This document shows positions 1-9,091 of a stretch of 38,112 nt of DNA, one piece after another. Every line of letters begins with the position of its first letter. The stretch's first letter is position 1. A program made the position numbers and the translations under genes. A model generated the notes under the pieces. That model ran no database searches and was not told where the DNA came from. It worked only from the letters and a program-made list of their open reading frames with translations. Source of the stretch: Candidatus Helarchaeota ASGARD archaeon Hel_GB_B (GTDB lineage Archaea; Asgardarchaeota; Lokiarchaeia; Helarchaeales; HEL-GB-B); assembly GCA_005191425.1 (NCBI GenBank), contig SUPR01000026.1, positions 1 through 38,112 on the forward strand, read 5' to 3'.

Positions 1-76
1 TTTTAAATTAAAAAATGGTTGGTTTATTTGTTCTGAAAAAAGATTCAAATTTTAAAAAATATCTACCGAAATCATT

Positions 77-853
77 TTATCCAATATACCCTGTTTCAGG
101 TCTCCTATTACTTTTTCGTTTATCAAATAAATTTTTCAAATTTGTATTTGTAATTTCTACTTGTCGTATTCTTTTTTCCAAAAATTCCATATCTACATCA
201 AGATTGAGTCTATTATTTAAAACTAAGACTAATTCTTTTGAAGCATTTGGATCAATCTGTGGATATGGTAGAGTATCAGCAAGAAGACAAATTCCTGGGA
301 TATTATATTGAATATTACACCAGACTGGAATTATACCATTTGCACCAGTGATATATCCACCATTTAAAATAATTGTTTTACCGACTTCTGAATTTAAAAA
401 ATAGTCCATTAATTCTTTGTCGCTTCCTGATATGTATACTTTCCTATTATCAATTACTGGTTCCTCCGGAACAAAAGCTCCAAGAGTAAGAATCCATTTT
501 GCATTTAAATCGCTGCAATATTTACAAATAAAATCTGACAATTCGTATATACCCAATGCAGATGCAGGTTGATAATCGGCAGTAATTATTATCAAGTCAT
601 GTGATTTTTCATTCATCCAATAGAATAATGAAACCTTTGGGACACTCATTTGACCATTATCGTTTACTATGGCATGTGGTGGAAAATCATGGTAATAAAT
701 ATGTCTATATTCAATAGCTTTAAGACTTTTCACAAAATTCAATACTGCTAGCCGTCCAACCATTGAAATACCTGGCATACCTACTAAAATGATTGGCTTT
801 TTTTCTTTTATTTTTTCTACATCTATTGTTTGTAAATCTTTTATAATAATCAT
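77..853 (-). CDS. PAC2 family protein (proteasome assembly chaperone-like)
   Basis: A 258-residue protein with the PAC2 pattern: an N-terminal strand and glycine turn (ILVGMPGISMVGRLA, residues about 22-36), then a long alpha/beta domain with the GGYITGANGIIP segment around residue 165. Archaeal PAC2 proteins (PbaA/PbaB type) are soluble and resemble the eukaryotic Pac1-Pac2 chaperones that assist 20S proteasome assembly; some have no proven proteasome role. The C-terminal 40 residues look like a charged helix, as in archaeal homologues. It starts at an ATG preceded by an AT-rich stretch without an obvious Shine-Dalgarno. No proteasome gene lies in the window, so the role comes from family only. 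The family call is firm; the exact function is not. Confidence 0.85.
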   Translation of the reverse strand: MIIIKDLQTIDVEKIKEKKPIILVGMPGISMVGRLAVLNFVKSLKAIEYRHIYYHDFPPHAIVNDNGQMSVPKVSLFYWMNEKSHDLIIITADYQPASALGIYELSDFICKYCSDLNAKWILTLGAFVPEEPVIDNRKVYISGSDKELMDYFLNSEVGKTIILNGGYITGANGIIPVWCNIQYNIPGICLLADTLPYPQIDPNASKELVLVLNNRLNLDVDMEFLEKRIRQVEITNTNLKNLFDKRKSNRRPETGYIG

Positions 854-1286
854 TTTTCTGACCCTTTGGATAACTCACTTGTAAATCTTTTTCATCTAAT
901 TTATGATATCAATTTAATCTAAAGATTTTAATTTTATTTAATATTCCATATAATATAAATTTGAATGTTATAGGTGAAACTTGAATTTTTTTTTAAAATT
1001 TTTACGATTTTTTTTAAATTTAATCTAAGAATTTCATATTAATTATATGTATTAACAGATTTAAAACATTAATATATTAAAATAAACTTTTAAAATATTA
1101 ATTGTCTATATTTTACAAATTCAATGAATTATTTTGGCTAAATTATATCTATTAATGGTAGAAAACTATCCATTAATAAAAATATTATAGATCATAATTT
1201 GAACTTGTCATTATTTACTGATTTGAATTACAAGAATTCTTTTTCTTTTATGAATGAAATCTATTTGTTGTTTAAATTTATTTCTT
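854..1286. other. AT-rich intergenic region, one hairpin
   Basis: About 430 bases between two minus-strand genes, very AT-rich and without a supportable reading frame. The only structure I can see is the hairpin at 1150-1178, reported separately. The promoter of the PAC2 gene should lie in the right-hand part of this gap or just upstream of 853, but AT richness makes TATA boxes impossible to single out. Confidence 0.6.
1150..1178. other. Hairpin-forming inverted repeat
   Basis: TATTAATGG (1150-1158) is the exact reverse complement of CCATTAATA (1170-1178). Three more pairs (TAG/CTA) follow inside, closing an AAAA loop, with one bulged T. It lies about 110 bases past the 3' end of the metallo-beta-lactamase-fold gene and about 300 bases upstream of the PAC2 gene, both on the minus strand. 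No T-run follows, so it is not a typical intrinsic terminator. It could be an mRNA 3' structure, a regulator site or chance in AT-rich DNA. Confidence 0.4.
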
Positions 1287-2309
1287 TTATTGGTTGAAAT
1301 CATTATTTTTTTTATCTATATTAATATCAATAATAAAAGTATTTTGGAAATTTTTATCCATTTTTTCAAGAGGCGGATTAGTTAATTTTCTTATTTTTTG
1401 TGAAAGGTTGGTCCATTTAATAAATTCATCAGAAGGTGGATACTTAACAAAAAGTTCCTTTCTTAATGCTTCTAATTGAAGTAATTTTTTATTATTAAAT
1501 TCTGCTGCACAGAATACATTACTAATATTACTCCCAACTTTATTATTTATCCATTTTTTCCATTTTAAATTTCTTAGCAAATGATGATCTATTATTATTT
1601 TTTTGGTATTTTTAATTAATTTTTTTAAATTTTGTGTAAAAAAGTCATTAATTCTATTAGAGCTAGGCGCATCTAAGAAGATAAAATCTGGTGAATATGT
1701 TGAAATGAAATTCATTGGTTTTTTTGTAGTCGGTCCTTGAATATCCGAAGTAAATATAAATTTTTCAATATTATTATAACTAATTAGAGTCATTATGACC
1801 CATCCACGAGTTGAATTTAGTTCACCATGGAATATTGGTTCAGAAAAATTCAATTCAGTTTGGCCATAGGCAATTTTATTATTATCTGCAATTATTATTT
1901 TGTCACAAATCTTTTTAGCATGAGAAAGGAAAATTTTTGCCCTTTTTTTCTGTGAATAATTTATAAATTTATTTGGATCCTTTATAATAATTGTTTTATT
2001 TGAAAATATTTTTTCTGCTATTTCGTTATCCGTATTTATGTAGTCATAATCAACAACAAAATTTTTAAAGTGATCATTATGATAATGAGAAATAATTAAA
2101 ATATCTGCTTTGTTAGAATATTGAATGATTTCATTAGTTTTTTCTTTTAATTTTATATATTCTATAGGGTGTGGAATTTTACTCTTATTTTTAGGACCTA
2201 ATGAGCAACCAGGATCAATTAATACTTTAATATCTGGAGTTTCTATATAATTTGCATATGCTCTTACTCCTAAGCTCTCTGCAGCAATCGTTTTAATTTT
2301 AACTTTCAT
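1287..2309 (-). CDS. MBL-fold metallohydrolase, UPF0282-like
   Basis: A 340-residue protein. The N-terminal ESLGVRAYANYIETPDIKVL segment and the IDPGCSLGP turn match the archaeal UPF0282 family. The metal-binding HxHxDH motif is intact as HYHNDH at residues 75-80 (after LIIS), and further candidate ligands include FHGE around residue 160 and DHHLLRN around residue 242. The family adopts the metallo-beta-lactamase fold and probably binds two metal ions; its physiological substrate is not established. It is followed on the same strand, 19 bases from its start, by the alpha/beta hydrolase gene (2329-2955), so the two may be cotranscribed with the hydrolase first. The call to fold and family is strong; no reaction is claimed. 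Confidence 0.85.
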   Translation of the reverse strand: MKVKIKTIAAESLGVRAYANYIETPDIKVLIDPGCSLGPKNKSKIPHPIEYIKLKEKTNEIIQYSNKADILIISHYHNDHFKNFVVDYDYINTDNEIAEKIFSNKTIIIKDPNKFINYSQKKRAKIFLSHAKKICDKIIIADNNKIAYGQTELNFSEPIFHGELNSTRGWVIMTLISYNNIEKFIFTSDIQGPTTKKPMNFISTYSPDFIFLDAPSSNRINDFFTQNLKKLIKNTKKIIIDHHLLRNLKWKKWINNKVGSNISNVFCAAEFNNKKLLQLEALRKELFVKYPPSDEFIKWTNLSQKIRKLTNPPLEKMDKNFQNTFIIDINIDKKNNDFNQ

Positions 2310-2328
2310 TTAAATTCTTTAATTGCTT

Positions 2329-2955
2329 TTAAATATATTTCAAAATAAAATCTAATATGAATTCTCCAGCTAATGTTTCAAATCCCAAGTAAAAATGATT
2401 AGTTGGTAATATTTTATATGATTTCTGTTTAACGGGAATTTTTTCAAATAAATTTATAAAATCCTCCTTATTACAAAATTCATCATATTCACCTATTACA
2501 AAAACTTTTGGCTGTTTTGATGCATTATCAGTAATAAAATCAAAATTCCAGAATGAAAGAGGTGGAGAAATTCCACATAAAAATTTTATAGAATTGTCTA
2601 AATAAAGTGCTTTTAATCCTATATAGCTCCCCCAAGAATAGCCAATAAACCCAATATTTTCAAAATCTGATTTTAAAAATTCTACTGCAGATATAATATC
2701 TTTATGTGCTTGTGAGAAACCGCCATAATATCCAGTACTACGTCCAATACCGCTACAATTAAATTTAAATGCCCCTAAACCATTTTTATTTAAAACTTCA
2801 CATACTCCATTTACTACATTATTGTCCATTGAGCCCCCAAATTCAGGATGTGGGTGCAATACAATAGAAACTGTTTTACTGTTTTCCTTTGGTTCATATA
2901 AAATTCCTTCTAACTTATTTTTATCTGAATAAAATGTTAAATATTTATGTGTCAT
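2329..2955 (-). CDS. alpha/beta hydrolase (COG2945-like)
   Basis: A 208-residue single-domain alpha/beta hydrolase. The oxyanion-region motif HPHPEFGGSMDNNVV (residues about 34-48) and the nucleophile elbow GYSWGS (Ser107) are typical of the small COG2945-type hydrolases. A likely acid Asp sits in GEYDEF and the catalytic His in TNHF near residue 187, so the triad looks complete. No signal peptide or membrane segment is visible, suggesting a cytosolic esterase, thioesterase or related hydrolase; the substrate cannot be read from sequence. It probably leads a two-gene transcript with the UPF0282-like gene downstream on the same strand. Confidence 0.85.
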   Translation of the reverse strand: MTHKYLTFYSDKNKLEGILYEPKENSKTVSIVLHPHPEFGGSMDNNVVNGVCEVLNKNGLGAFKFNCSGIGRSTGYYGGFSQAHKDIISAVEFLKSDFENIGFIGYSWGSYIGLKALYLDNSIKFLCGISPPLSFWNFDFITDNASKQPKVFVIGEYDEFCNKEDFINLFEKIPVKQKSYKILPTNHFYLGFETLAGEFILDFILKYI

Positions 2956-3681
2956 CTGACCATCTTAGGTTTATGTTTTTATAATGGATGATATGTATTA
3001 AGATTTTATATATTATATGTATAAATTTTAAATTAGATCTTTTAAATAAAAAATATTTTATCTTTTTTTTTCTTAGTATTGTATTAAATAATAACCCTTT
3101 TACTTAAAAACTTTGATGTTTTCATTCCTAATTTTTTGAATTATTTTTATTTATGTAAATTTATGTAAAATAGCTATATTCTCTTTATGCTAATAAAATA
3201 AAATATATTTTATTAATTTTAGTAAAAATTCGATTATTAATTTAAAAAAATCTTATAAATATTTATCTATATAACTTATATTATCATTAATATCAATTTT
3301 TAATTCAAAAAATTTTTCATTTCATATATTTAGCCTATAAACAAACTTAGATCAAAGCCCAAATAATTCTTTATTTTTAAATTTTTTATTAAAAATGGTA
3401 ATTATTACAAAATTAGCCTATTGAATTAATCTATAATATTTTTAATAAATAATTTGAACTGAATATTTTAATCTCTTTAATTTAAATATTATTTTTAGGT
3501 ATATGATAATTTTATTTACAAAAAATTTTTCCTATATTGTAATAATCCGCTCAAAATTCTTTTAATTTTATTTTTCAAAAATTTACAATTCAATACTCTT
3601 CAAACTTTTAATAAAAAATAACAATTAAAGTAAATATTTTATAATGCCTTTTAAAAATCAATGTAAATTTACTTTATAATA
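2956..3681. other. Long AT-rich intergenic region
   Basis: More than 700 bases between divergently transcribed genes (minus-strand hydrolase and plus-strand zinc ribbon). The sequence is extremely AT-rich with many runs of A and T. I see no open frame above chance, no RNA-gene-like GC island and no clear long repeat. A TATA-like stretch around 3634-3644 could serve the zinc-ribbon gene. Confidence 0.5.
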
Positions 3682-4008
3682 ATGATAAAAATGCCTAAGA
3701 AATGTCCCAAATGTGGTCATGATATGATTGAGATCGTGTCCGACCCTATATTCAAGCAAGTTGAATATATTTGTCCATTTTGTAAAATACTTGAAACTGA
3801 GAAATCTCGTCAACAAGCAAGAAAATATTTATCGGCAGATCAAATCATTTTAGAGGAAATTAAAAGGATATATACATCAAGATTGGATCTAGAAAAGAAT
3901 TGGGAAATGTTTAATAAATATTCTAATTTTAAAATTACTTTTGAAAAATATCAAAAAATCATTAACAATGAAGTGGAAAAATTAAAAGAAAAAGTTAGAA
4001 AAAAATAA
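3682..4008 (+). CDS. Small zinc-ribbon protein with helical tail
   Basis: A 108-residue protein. An N-terminal zinc ribbon is formed by CPKC (residues about 8-11) and CPFC (about 32-35), spaced as in archaeal rubredoxin-knuckle ribbons. The remaining 70 residues are charged and predicted helical, rich in Lys and Glu, ending KEKVRKK. ATG 3682 (MIKMPKK) or ATG 3691 (MPKK) may be the start; the second gives the more usual N-terminus just before the ribbon. Such proteins often bind nucleic acids or partner proteins, but I recognise no specific family. Its stop is only 6 bases from the convergent ACT-domain gene. Confidence 0.75.
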   Translation: MIKMPKKCPKCGHDMIEIVSDPIFKQVEYICPFCKILETEKSRQQARKYLSADQIILEEIKRIYTSRLDLEKNWEMFNKYSNFKITFEKYQKIINNEVEKLKEKVRKK

Positions 4009-4014
4009 AAAATG

Positions 4015-4437
4015 TTAAATACTGTATATTTCACTTCCTGAAAAAATCTTTATGCCGGCATCTTTTAATAAGGTAGATGCTTTTTCTAAATCATTAACTC
4101 GCATTAATATTATGGCTGTTTTTGAGGTCAATGTTGAATATAAATATTCAATGTTGATATTATTTTCTCCCATTAAATTAGCAATTCTATGGAGACCCCC
4201 AGGTTTATCTTCAACTTCAAATGCTAAGACATCCGTTTCAGAAACAAGGTAATTTGCATTTCGTAAAACTTCAATACATTTATCTGGATTATTTACGATA
4301 ATTCGTAGTATTCCATAATCTGCAGTTTCAGCCACAGTTAAAGCCCGAATATTTATTTTGTTATTTTCAAGCAGTTCTGTAAACTTTGCCAATACTCCCG
4401 GCTCATTAGGGAGAAATACAGAAACTTGTTTTACCAT
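4015..4437 (-). CDS. Tandem ACT-domain protein
   Basis: A 140-residue protein made of two ACT domains (residues about 3-70 and 71-138). Each has the signature near its start: LPNEPGVLAKFTELL in the first and VEDKPGGLHRIANLM in the second. ACT pairs bind amino acids or related ligands. This COG4747-like protein is commonly encoded beside phenylacetate-CoA ligase and indolepyruvate oxidoreductase genes in archaea and anaerobic bacteria, exactly as here. It lies 39 bases after the ligase gene on the same strand, so the two are probably one transcript. A sensor role for aromatic amino acids or their acyl products is inferred from this neighbourhood, not shown. Confidence 0.9.
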   Translation of the reverse strand: MVKQVSVFLPNEPGVLAKFTELLENNKINIRALTVAETADYGILRIIVNNPDKCIEVLRNANYLVSETDVLAFEVEDKPGGLHRIANLMGENNINIEYLYSTLTSKTAIILMRVNDLEKASTLLKDAGIKIFSGSEIYSI

Positions 4438-4476
4438 AAAACATCATCTCTTTTTTTAAATATTTGGAAAAAAATT

Positions 4477-5793
4477 TTAAATATTTTTTGTTCGTAAATC
4501 AATAACTCTTTTTGCTTTTCCTATGCTCCTCTCTATTTTACCTGGTGCCACTAATTCTACATTTGCATGAATCTGTAAGCTAGAATATAGTCGTTGCTCG
4601 ATATTTTTCTTAAAATCTTCCATTTCCGAAACTTTATCTGAAAAAGCTTCAGGTGTGACTTCTACTTTCAAAATCAAACGGTCTAAAATATCTCGATCAA
4701 TAATTATTTGATAATTTTCTGAAACTCCTGGTATTTTCATGAGTTGATATTCAACTTCCGATGGAAATACATTGATCCCCCGGATTATAAGCATATCATC
4801 TGCGCGTCCTATAACTTTTCTCATTCTTATGTGCCATCTACCGCAATTACATTTTTCTTCATTTAATACAGTAATATCATTTGTTAGATATCTTAAAAGA
4901 GGAATTCCTTCTTTCGTTAATGTAGTAAAAACCAATGCACCTTGTTCCCCCATGTTTTTTTGTTCACCATTTTCTGGGTCAATAATTTCTGGGATAAAAT
5001 GATCTTCCCAAATATGTAAGCCTGCTTTTTCGGGGCATTCGATTGACACTCCTGGTCCACATAGCTCTGAAAGTCCATAAATGTCAAATGCATCGATATG
5101 TAATGCATCTTCGATTTTAGACCTTAGAGCTTCACTCCACGGCTCTGCTCCAAAGATACCTACTCTTAAACTCAGAGAATCCACATCAATATCCAGATTT
5201 TTTAGGTATTCTGCAATATATAGTGAATACGATGGTGTACATGTTAATACAGTCGATTTAAAATCTTGCATAATTAAGATCTGTCGCTCGGTATTTCCAC
5301 CAGAAATAGGAATTACCGTTGCTCCAATTTTCTCTGCTCCATAATGAAATCCCAAACCACCTGTAAATAGTCCATATCCATAGGCATTTTGGATAATGTC
5401 TTCTTTTGTTACATTGGTTGCCATAATTGTTCTAGCCATTAATTCTGTCCATGTTTCTATATCTTTAGCTGTATAACCAACAACTGTCGGTTTTCCAGTT
5501 GTTCCGGACGAAGCATGAATTCTGACGATGTCCTTCATTGGAACTGCGAACATGTTAAACGGATAATTATCTCTCAAATCTTGTTTATATGTAATCGGAA
5601 TTTTGATAATATCGTCTTTTGTTTTTATATCATCGGGGTGTAAATTATTTTCTTTGAATTTCTTATTATAAAAGGGGACATTATCATAACAATATTTTAC
5701 AATTGCCCGTAATCTTTTGTTTTGAATTTCGTCTAACTCTTTTCTATTCTTTAATTCCATTTCCTTATTCCAATATTCATATCTTTTTGACAT
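4477..5793 (-). CDS. paaK: Phenylacetate-CoA ligase family (AMP-forming)
   Basis: A 438-residue adenylate-forming enzyme, normal length for PaaK-type ligases. The P-loop-like motif SSGTTGKP lies at residues 95-102, and [10 protein letters not shown] in the middle contributes the adenine/substrate pocket. The C-terminal domain carries [20 protein letters not shown], the hinge and lysine-domain signature of this family. It would activate an aryl acid (phenylacetate, indoleacetate or similar) to its CoA thioester with ATP. With the ACT gene behind it and iorA/iorB nearby, the likely role is handling arylacetates from aromatic amino acid fermentation; in the reverse sense it could help conserve energy. 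Start ATG 5793 gives the family's usual N-terminus (WNKEME). Substrate specificity is inferred. Confidence 0.92.
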   Translation of the reverse strand: MSKRYEYWNKEMELKNRKELDEIQNKRLRAIVKYCYDNVPFYNKKFKENNLHPDDIKTKDDIIKIPITYKQDLRDNYPFNMFAVPMKDIVRIHASSGTTGKPTVVGYTAKDIETWTELMARTIMATNVTKEDIIQNAYGYGLFTGGLGFHYGAEKIGATVIPISGGNTERQILIMQDFKSTVLTCTPSYSLYIAEYLKNLDIDVDSLSLRVGIFGAEPWSEALRSKIEDALHIDAFDIYGLSELCGPGVSIECPEKAGLHIWEDHFIPEIIDPENGEQKNMGEQGALVFTTLTKEGIPLLRYLTNDITVLNEEKCNCGRWHIRMRKVIGRADDMLIIRGINVFPSEVEYQLMKIPGVSENYQIIIDRDILDRLILKVEVTPEAFSDKVSEMEDFKKNIEQRLYSSLQIHANVELVAPGKIERSIGKAKRVIDLRTKNI

Positions 5794-6377
5794 TTTTTAA
5801 GTCTTCCTTTTGTCGTTATTTTATAAGCTATTTGATAATTCCCGTAGTTATTTCAATTTAATTTCTTTTTTTAAATGTTTAATCTTAATTTGATGGTGTA
5901 ATTAAAATATTTCAATTATATCATAAATTAATTTTTTTAGATATTCAATTTTGAACCTATAAAAACTAACCCTAAAAAAATAATAAAAACTATTTTGTAG
6001 GGGTATATTTTAATTTAAATTTGAAAATTAACAGATTATATTTATTGTTCAATTACTCTTTTTTAAATAGATCAATACTTTTGAGTTTAATAACCATAAT
6101 TTGATGTTTTTATATAAACAAATCATTTAGAATTTGATTAATTTACTAACTTTGAATGATAGTTTATTTGAATTTTTTATTTATGATAAATTAATTTTAA
6201 AATTAAACAAATATTTTGGTAATAATGGATTAAAATGGATTTAATATTCTTTAATTAATTAGATTGAAAAATGAATTGATTTTGTGGAAAAAATATAAAT
6301 TTAAAATGTTGTAATTTAACAAAGTTTAAGAAGTTCTAAAAGTTATTTTGGAGATCATATAAGATTTTACTTTACAA
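5794..6377. other. AT-rich divergent promoter region
   Basis: About 580 bases between the divergent paaK-like and iorA genes, so both promoters should be here. The stretch is AT-rich throughout and I cannot single out TATA/BRE elements with confidence. A purine-rich GGAG at 6350-6353 precedes iorA but is too far (about 25 bases) from its GTG to act as a normal ribosome-binding site. No small gene or repeat is supported. Confidence 0.5.
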
Positions 6378-8312
6378 GTGAATAAACACCAAAAAATTTC
6401 AAAAATAAATAAAATAATAGATGTGATTAATGTGGTAATTCCTAGTTTTGCTCTTGATTCGCCCGGTGAAAAAGTATTTTTACTAGGAAATGAAGCAATT
6501 GCGAGAGGTGCATTAGAAGCGGGTGTCCGGGTTGTAGCTGGCTATCCAGGTACTCCATCTACTGAAATCGTAGAAACAATCAGTAAAATGGTACATTATT
6601 ATCCTGATATTTATGTAGAATGGTCTATAAATGAGAAAGTTGCTTTTGAAACGGCATTTGGTGGTCAAATGTGTGGACTCAGGTCTGCAGTTAGTTTAAA
6701 ACATGTCGGTCTAAATGTTGCAGCAGACCCATTTTTGACTGCATCATATGCTGGCGCAAAAGGTGGCTTTGTAATTTTAGACGCAGATGACCCTAATTGT
6801 TATTCATCTCAAAATGAACAAGATAATAGATTATTTGCAAGACATGCTTTATGTCCTGTTTTCGAACCATTAAATGTTAATGAAGCTAAAGAAATGACAA
6901 AATTTGCATTCGATTTTTCAGAAAAATTTCAGACAATAGTTTTACTTAGGTCAACAACTCGATTGAGTCATTCAAGAGGCGATGTTATACTTGGAGAAAT
7001 TAAGCCAATAAAAAAAAGGGGAGCATTTGATTTTAATAAAGAAAGATGGACATTTTTACCTGTTAATGCAAGAAAATATAGAAAAATTATGCTTGAAAGG
7101 TTTCATAAAATTGAGAATGCAGTAAATGATATACCATTTAATAATTTACATCAAATTGATGGTAAAGAAATTGGAATTATTGCATCTGGTCTACCAAATG
7201 CATATGTAATCGATTATTTGAAGGATAACAAATTAGAAGATGAAATTTCTTATTTAAAAATAGCTACATCTTATCCTCCTCCTAAAAAATTGATCGAACA
7301 AATGATTATCGATTTAAAACGTGTGCTTGTAATTGAAGAACTAGAACCGTTTATTGAAGATTTTGTAAAGATATATGCTAAAGAAATAAACCCCTCCCTT
7401 GAAGTCGTGGGAAAAGAGATTGTCCCGCGAAATGGTGAATTAAATCCACAGATTATTCATTCAGTTATTAACAAATTTTTGAATAAAAATGATTTAATTA
7501 ATAATAATAACATAAAATTTGATATCATGGCTCCACCTCGACCTCCAGTATTATGTCCTGGCTGTCCACATAGGGCAACTTTTTATGCATTAAAAAAAGC
7601 AGAAAAAAGGTCTAAGAGTAGATTTATTTACAGTTCAGATATTGGGTGTTATACACTTGGATTTTACCCACCAATCGAAACCATTCATACTTGTCTTTGT
7701 ATGGGTGGGTCTATTGGAATGGCAAATGGAATATCTAAATCAGGTGAAACCAACCCAATTTTTGCAATTTTAGGCGATTCCACATTTTTTCATTCTGGGA
7801 TCCCCTCATTAGCCAATCTCGTTTATAATAAAAGTAAAGTTAATGTGCTGGTACTTGACAATTTATCTACTGCCATGACTGGATTTCAAGACCATCCTGG
7901 AACCGGAGTCCGAATAACTGGTGAAAAAACTACGCGAATTCTTATTGAAAATATCGGTAAAGGGTTAGGTGTTGAATTCATTAGAGTTTTTGACCCCTAT
8001 GATTTAAAAAATAGTATTAATACTTTAATTGAAGCCATAAATTATAGTAATGGCCCAACTTTATTAATTTCTCGCCGTCAATGTTCCCTATTAGCAACTC
8101 GAATTAAGAAAAAGTCTGGAGAAAAAATTAATATATATAAAATTGACAATGAAAAATGTACTGGCTGTAGAATTTGCACCTCAACTTTCGGTTGCCCAGC
8201 TTTTTCTATTAATGAAGAAAAAAACGAAATAGAAATAGTCGAAAGTATGTGCTCAGGTTGTGGGGTGTGTGTAGAAATTTGCCCAGAAAAAGCAATTTAT
8301 AAAGTTGAATAA
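6378..8312 (+). CDS. iorA: Indolepyruvate:ferredoxin oxidoreductase, alpha subunit
   Basis: A 644-residue protein with the full IorA layout. The N-terminal pyrimidine-binding domain has LLGNEAIARGALEAG and GYPGTPSTEIVE; the TPP pyrophosphate domain has CPGCPHRATFYALKKA and GDSTFFHSG. A C-terminal ferredoxin domain binds two 4Fe-4S clusters through CTGCRICTSTFGC and CSGCGVCVEIC. IorAB oxidatively decarboxylates arylpyruvates from aromatic amino acid transamination to aryl-acetyl-CoA, reducing ferredoxin. The first in-frame start after an upstream stop is GTG 6378, giving about 30 residues before the conserved core. The beta subunit is not downstream but 780 bases away on the opposite strand, past a PAP2 phosphatase gene, so the subunits are on separate transcripts, which is unusual. 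Confidence 0.96.
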   Translation: MNKHQKISKINKIIDVINVVIPSFALDSPGEKVFLLGNEAIARGALEAGVRVVAGYPGTPSTEIVETISKMVHYYPDIYVEWSINEKVAFETAFGGQMCGLRSAVSLKHVGLNVAADPFLTASYAGAKGGFVILDADDPNCYSSQNEQDNRLFARHALCPVFEPLNVNEAKEMTKFAFDFSEKFQTIVLLRSTTRLSHSRGDVILGEIKPIKKRGAFDFNKERWTFLPVNARKYRKIMLERFHKIENAVNDIPFNNLHQIDGKEIGIIASGLPNAYVIDYLKDNKLEDEISYLKIATSYPPPKKLIEQMIIDLKRVLVIEELEPFIEDFVKIYAKEINPSLEVVGKEIVPRNGELNPQIIHSVINKFLNKNDLINNNNIKFDIMAPPRPPVLCPGCPHRATFYALKKAEKRSKSRFIYSSDIGCYTLGFYPPIETIHTCLCMGGSIGMANGISKSGETNPIFAILGDSTFFHSGIPSLANLVYNKSKVNVLVLDNLSTAMTGFQDHPGTGVRITGEKTTRILIENIGKGLGVEFIRVFDPYDLKNSINTLIEAINYSNGPTLLISRRQCSLLATRIKKKSGEKINIYKIDNEKCTGCRICTSTFGCPAFSINEEKNEIEIVESMCSGCGVCVEICPEKAIYKVE

Positions 8313-8338
8313 ACTAATACATAAAGTGAAAACGAAAA

Positions 8339-9082
8339 ATGAATGAAGAAAATGCAGTAAAAATATATGTTAATAATAAAATTAACAAATTTATAATTAT
8401 TTTGCTAAGTATTTCTGCAATAATCTTAATAACCATAACATTATTTGTTAGCGATGTGGCTATTTCATTAAACATTAACCATTTTACTCAAACTCCTTCA
8501 GCAGGATTTTTAAATGCGTTCTTTATATTCTACACTAATTTCCTCATTTATGCGTTTATCGTTTCTATTTACATATTGGGTCTGCTCTCTTTTTTAAAAA
8601 TAAAAAAATTGGAATTCCTTGAACAATGGCGCCCTACTCTTATAAGTTGTATTTTATCTTGGATTTTTGGTGAAATTATTGTTAATTCAATAAAATATAC
8701 TGTATTACGTCCACGTCCATTTAATTATTTCTCGCCCTCTCAGTTTTCTCCTATTAGTCATGCAGAAGGCCCAAGCTTCCCGTCAGGGCATTCCGCAGCA
8801 GCTTTTAACAGTAGTATGCCATTATTGTATAAGACAAATAATTTCTGGATCAAATTAGTATACATTTTATACGCAAGCTTGATGGCTTTTTCAAGGGTTT
8901 ATGTTGGAGTCCATTGGACAACTGATGTTTTGGTAGGAATGTTAATTGGAATTGGGATTTCCTTCTTAGTTTCAATTGGTTATCCTAAATTATTAAATAA
9001 ATTTGAAAATAAAACAAAAATAGAGTTTATATCTTGGATTATCCTACTTACTTTAGGAATAATATGGATAATAATTTTCTAA
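8339..9082 (+). CDS. PAP2-superfamily membrane phosphatase
   Basis: A 247-residue integral membrane protein with about six hydrophobic segments. The three acid-phosphatase motifs are complete: K(x4)RP as KYTVLRPRP (Lys119, Arg124), PSGH at 148-151, and SRVYVGVHWTTD (Ser185-Arg186, His192, Asp196). Members dephosphorylate lipid phosphates such as isoprenyl pyrophosphates, phosphatidic acid analogues or phosphoglycolipid precursors at the membrane face. In an archaeon a polyprenyl-diphosphate or archaetidyl-phosphate substrate is plausible but not shown. It starts 26 bases after iorA on the same strand and could be cotranscribed, but it has no obvious functional link to indolepyruvate oxidation. 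It is convergent with iorB, 9 bases apart. Confidence 0.93.
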   Translation: MNEENAVKIYVNNKINKFIIILLSISAIILITITLFVSDVAISLNINHFTQTPSAGFLNAFFIFYTNFLIYAFIVSIYILGLLSFLKIKKLEFLEQWRPTLISCILSWIFGEIIVNSIKYTVLRPRPFNYFSPSQFSPISHAEGPSFPSGHSAAAFNSSMPLLYKTNNFWIKLVYILYASLMAFSRVYVGVHWTTDVLVGMLIGIGISFLVSIGYPKLLNKFENKTKIEFISWIILLTLGIIWIIIF

Positions 9083-9091
9083 ATATTTTTT

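Noticed and set aside
15..311. Plus-strand frame opposite the PAC2 gene
   Set aside because: Lies antisense to a well-supported gene and has no recognisable protein pattern.
2956..3681. Possible CRISPR, tRNA or other structured RNA in the long AT-rich spacers
   Set aside because: No regularly spaced repeats, no GC-rich cloverleaf-like segment and no conserved tRNA T-loop pattern seen in this or the other spacers.
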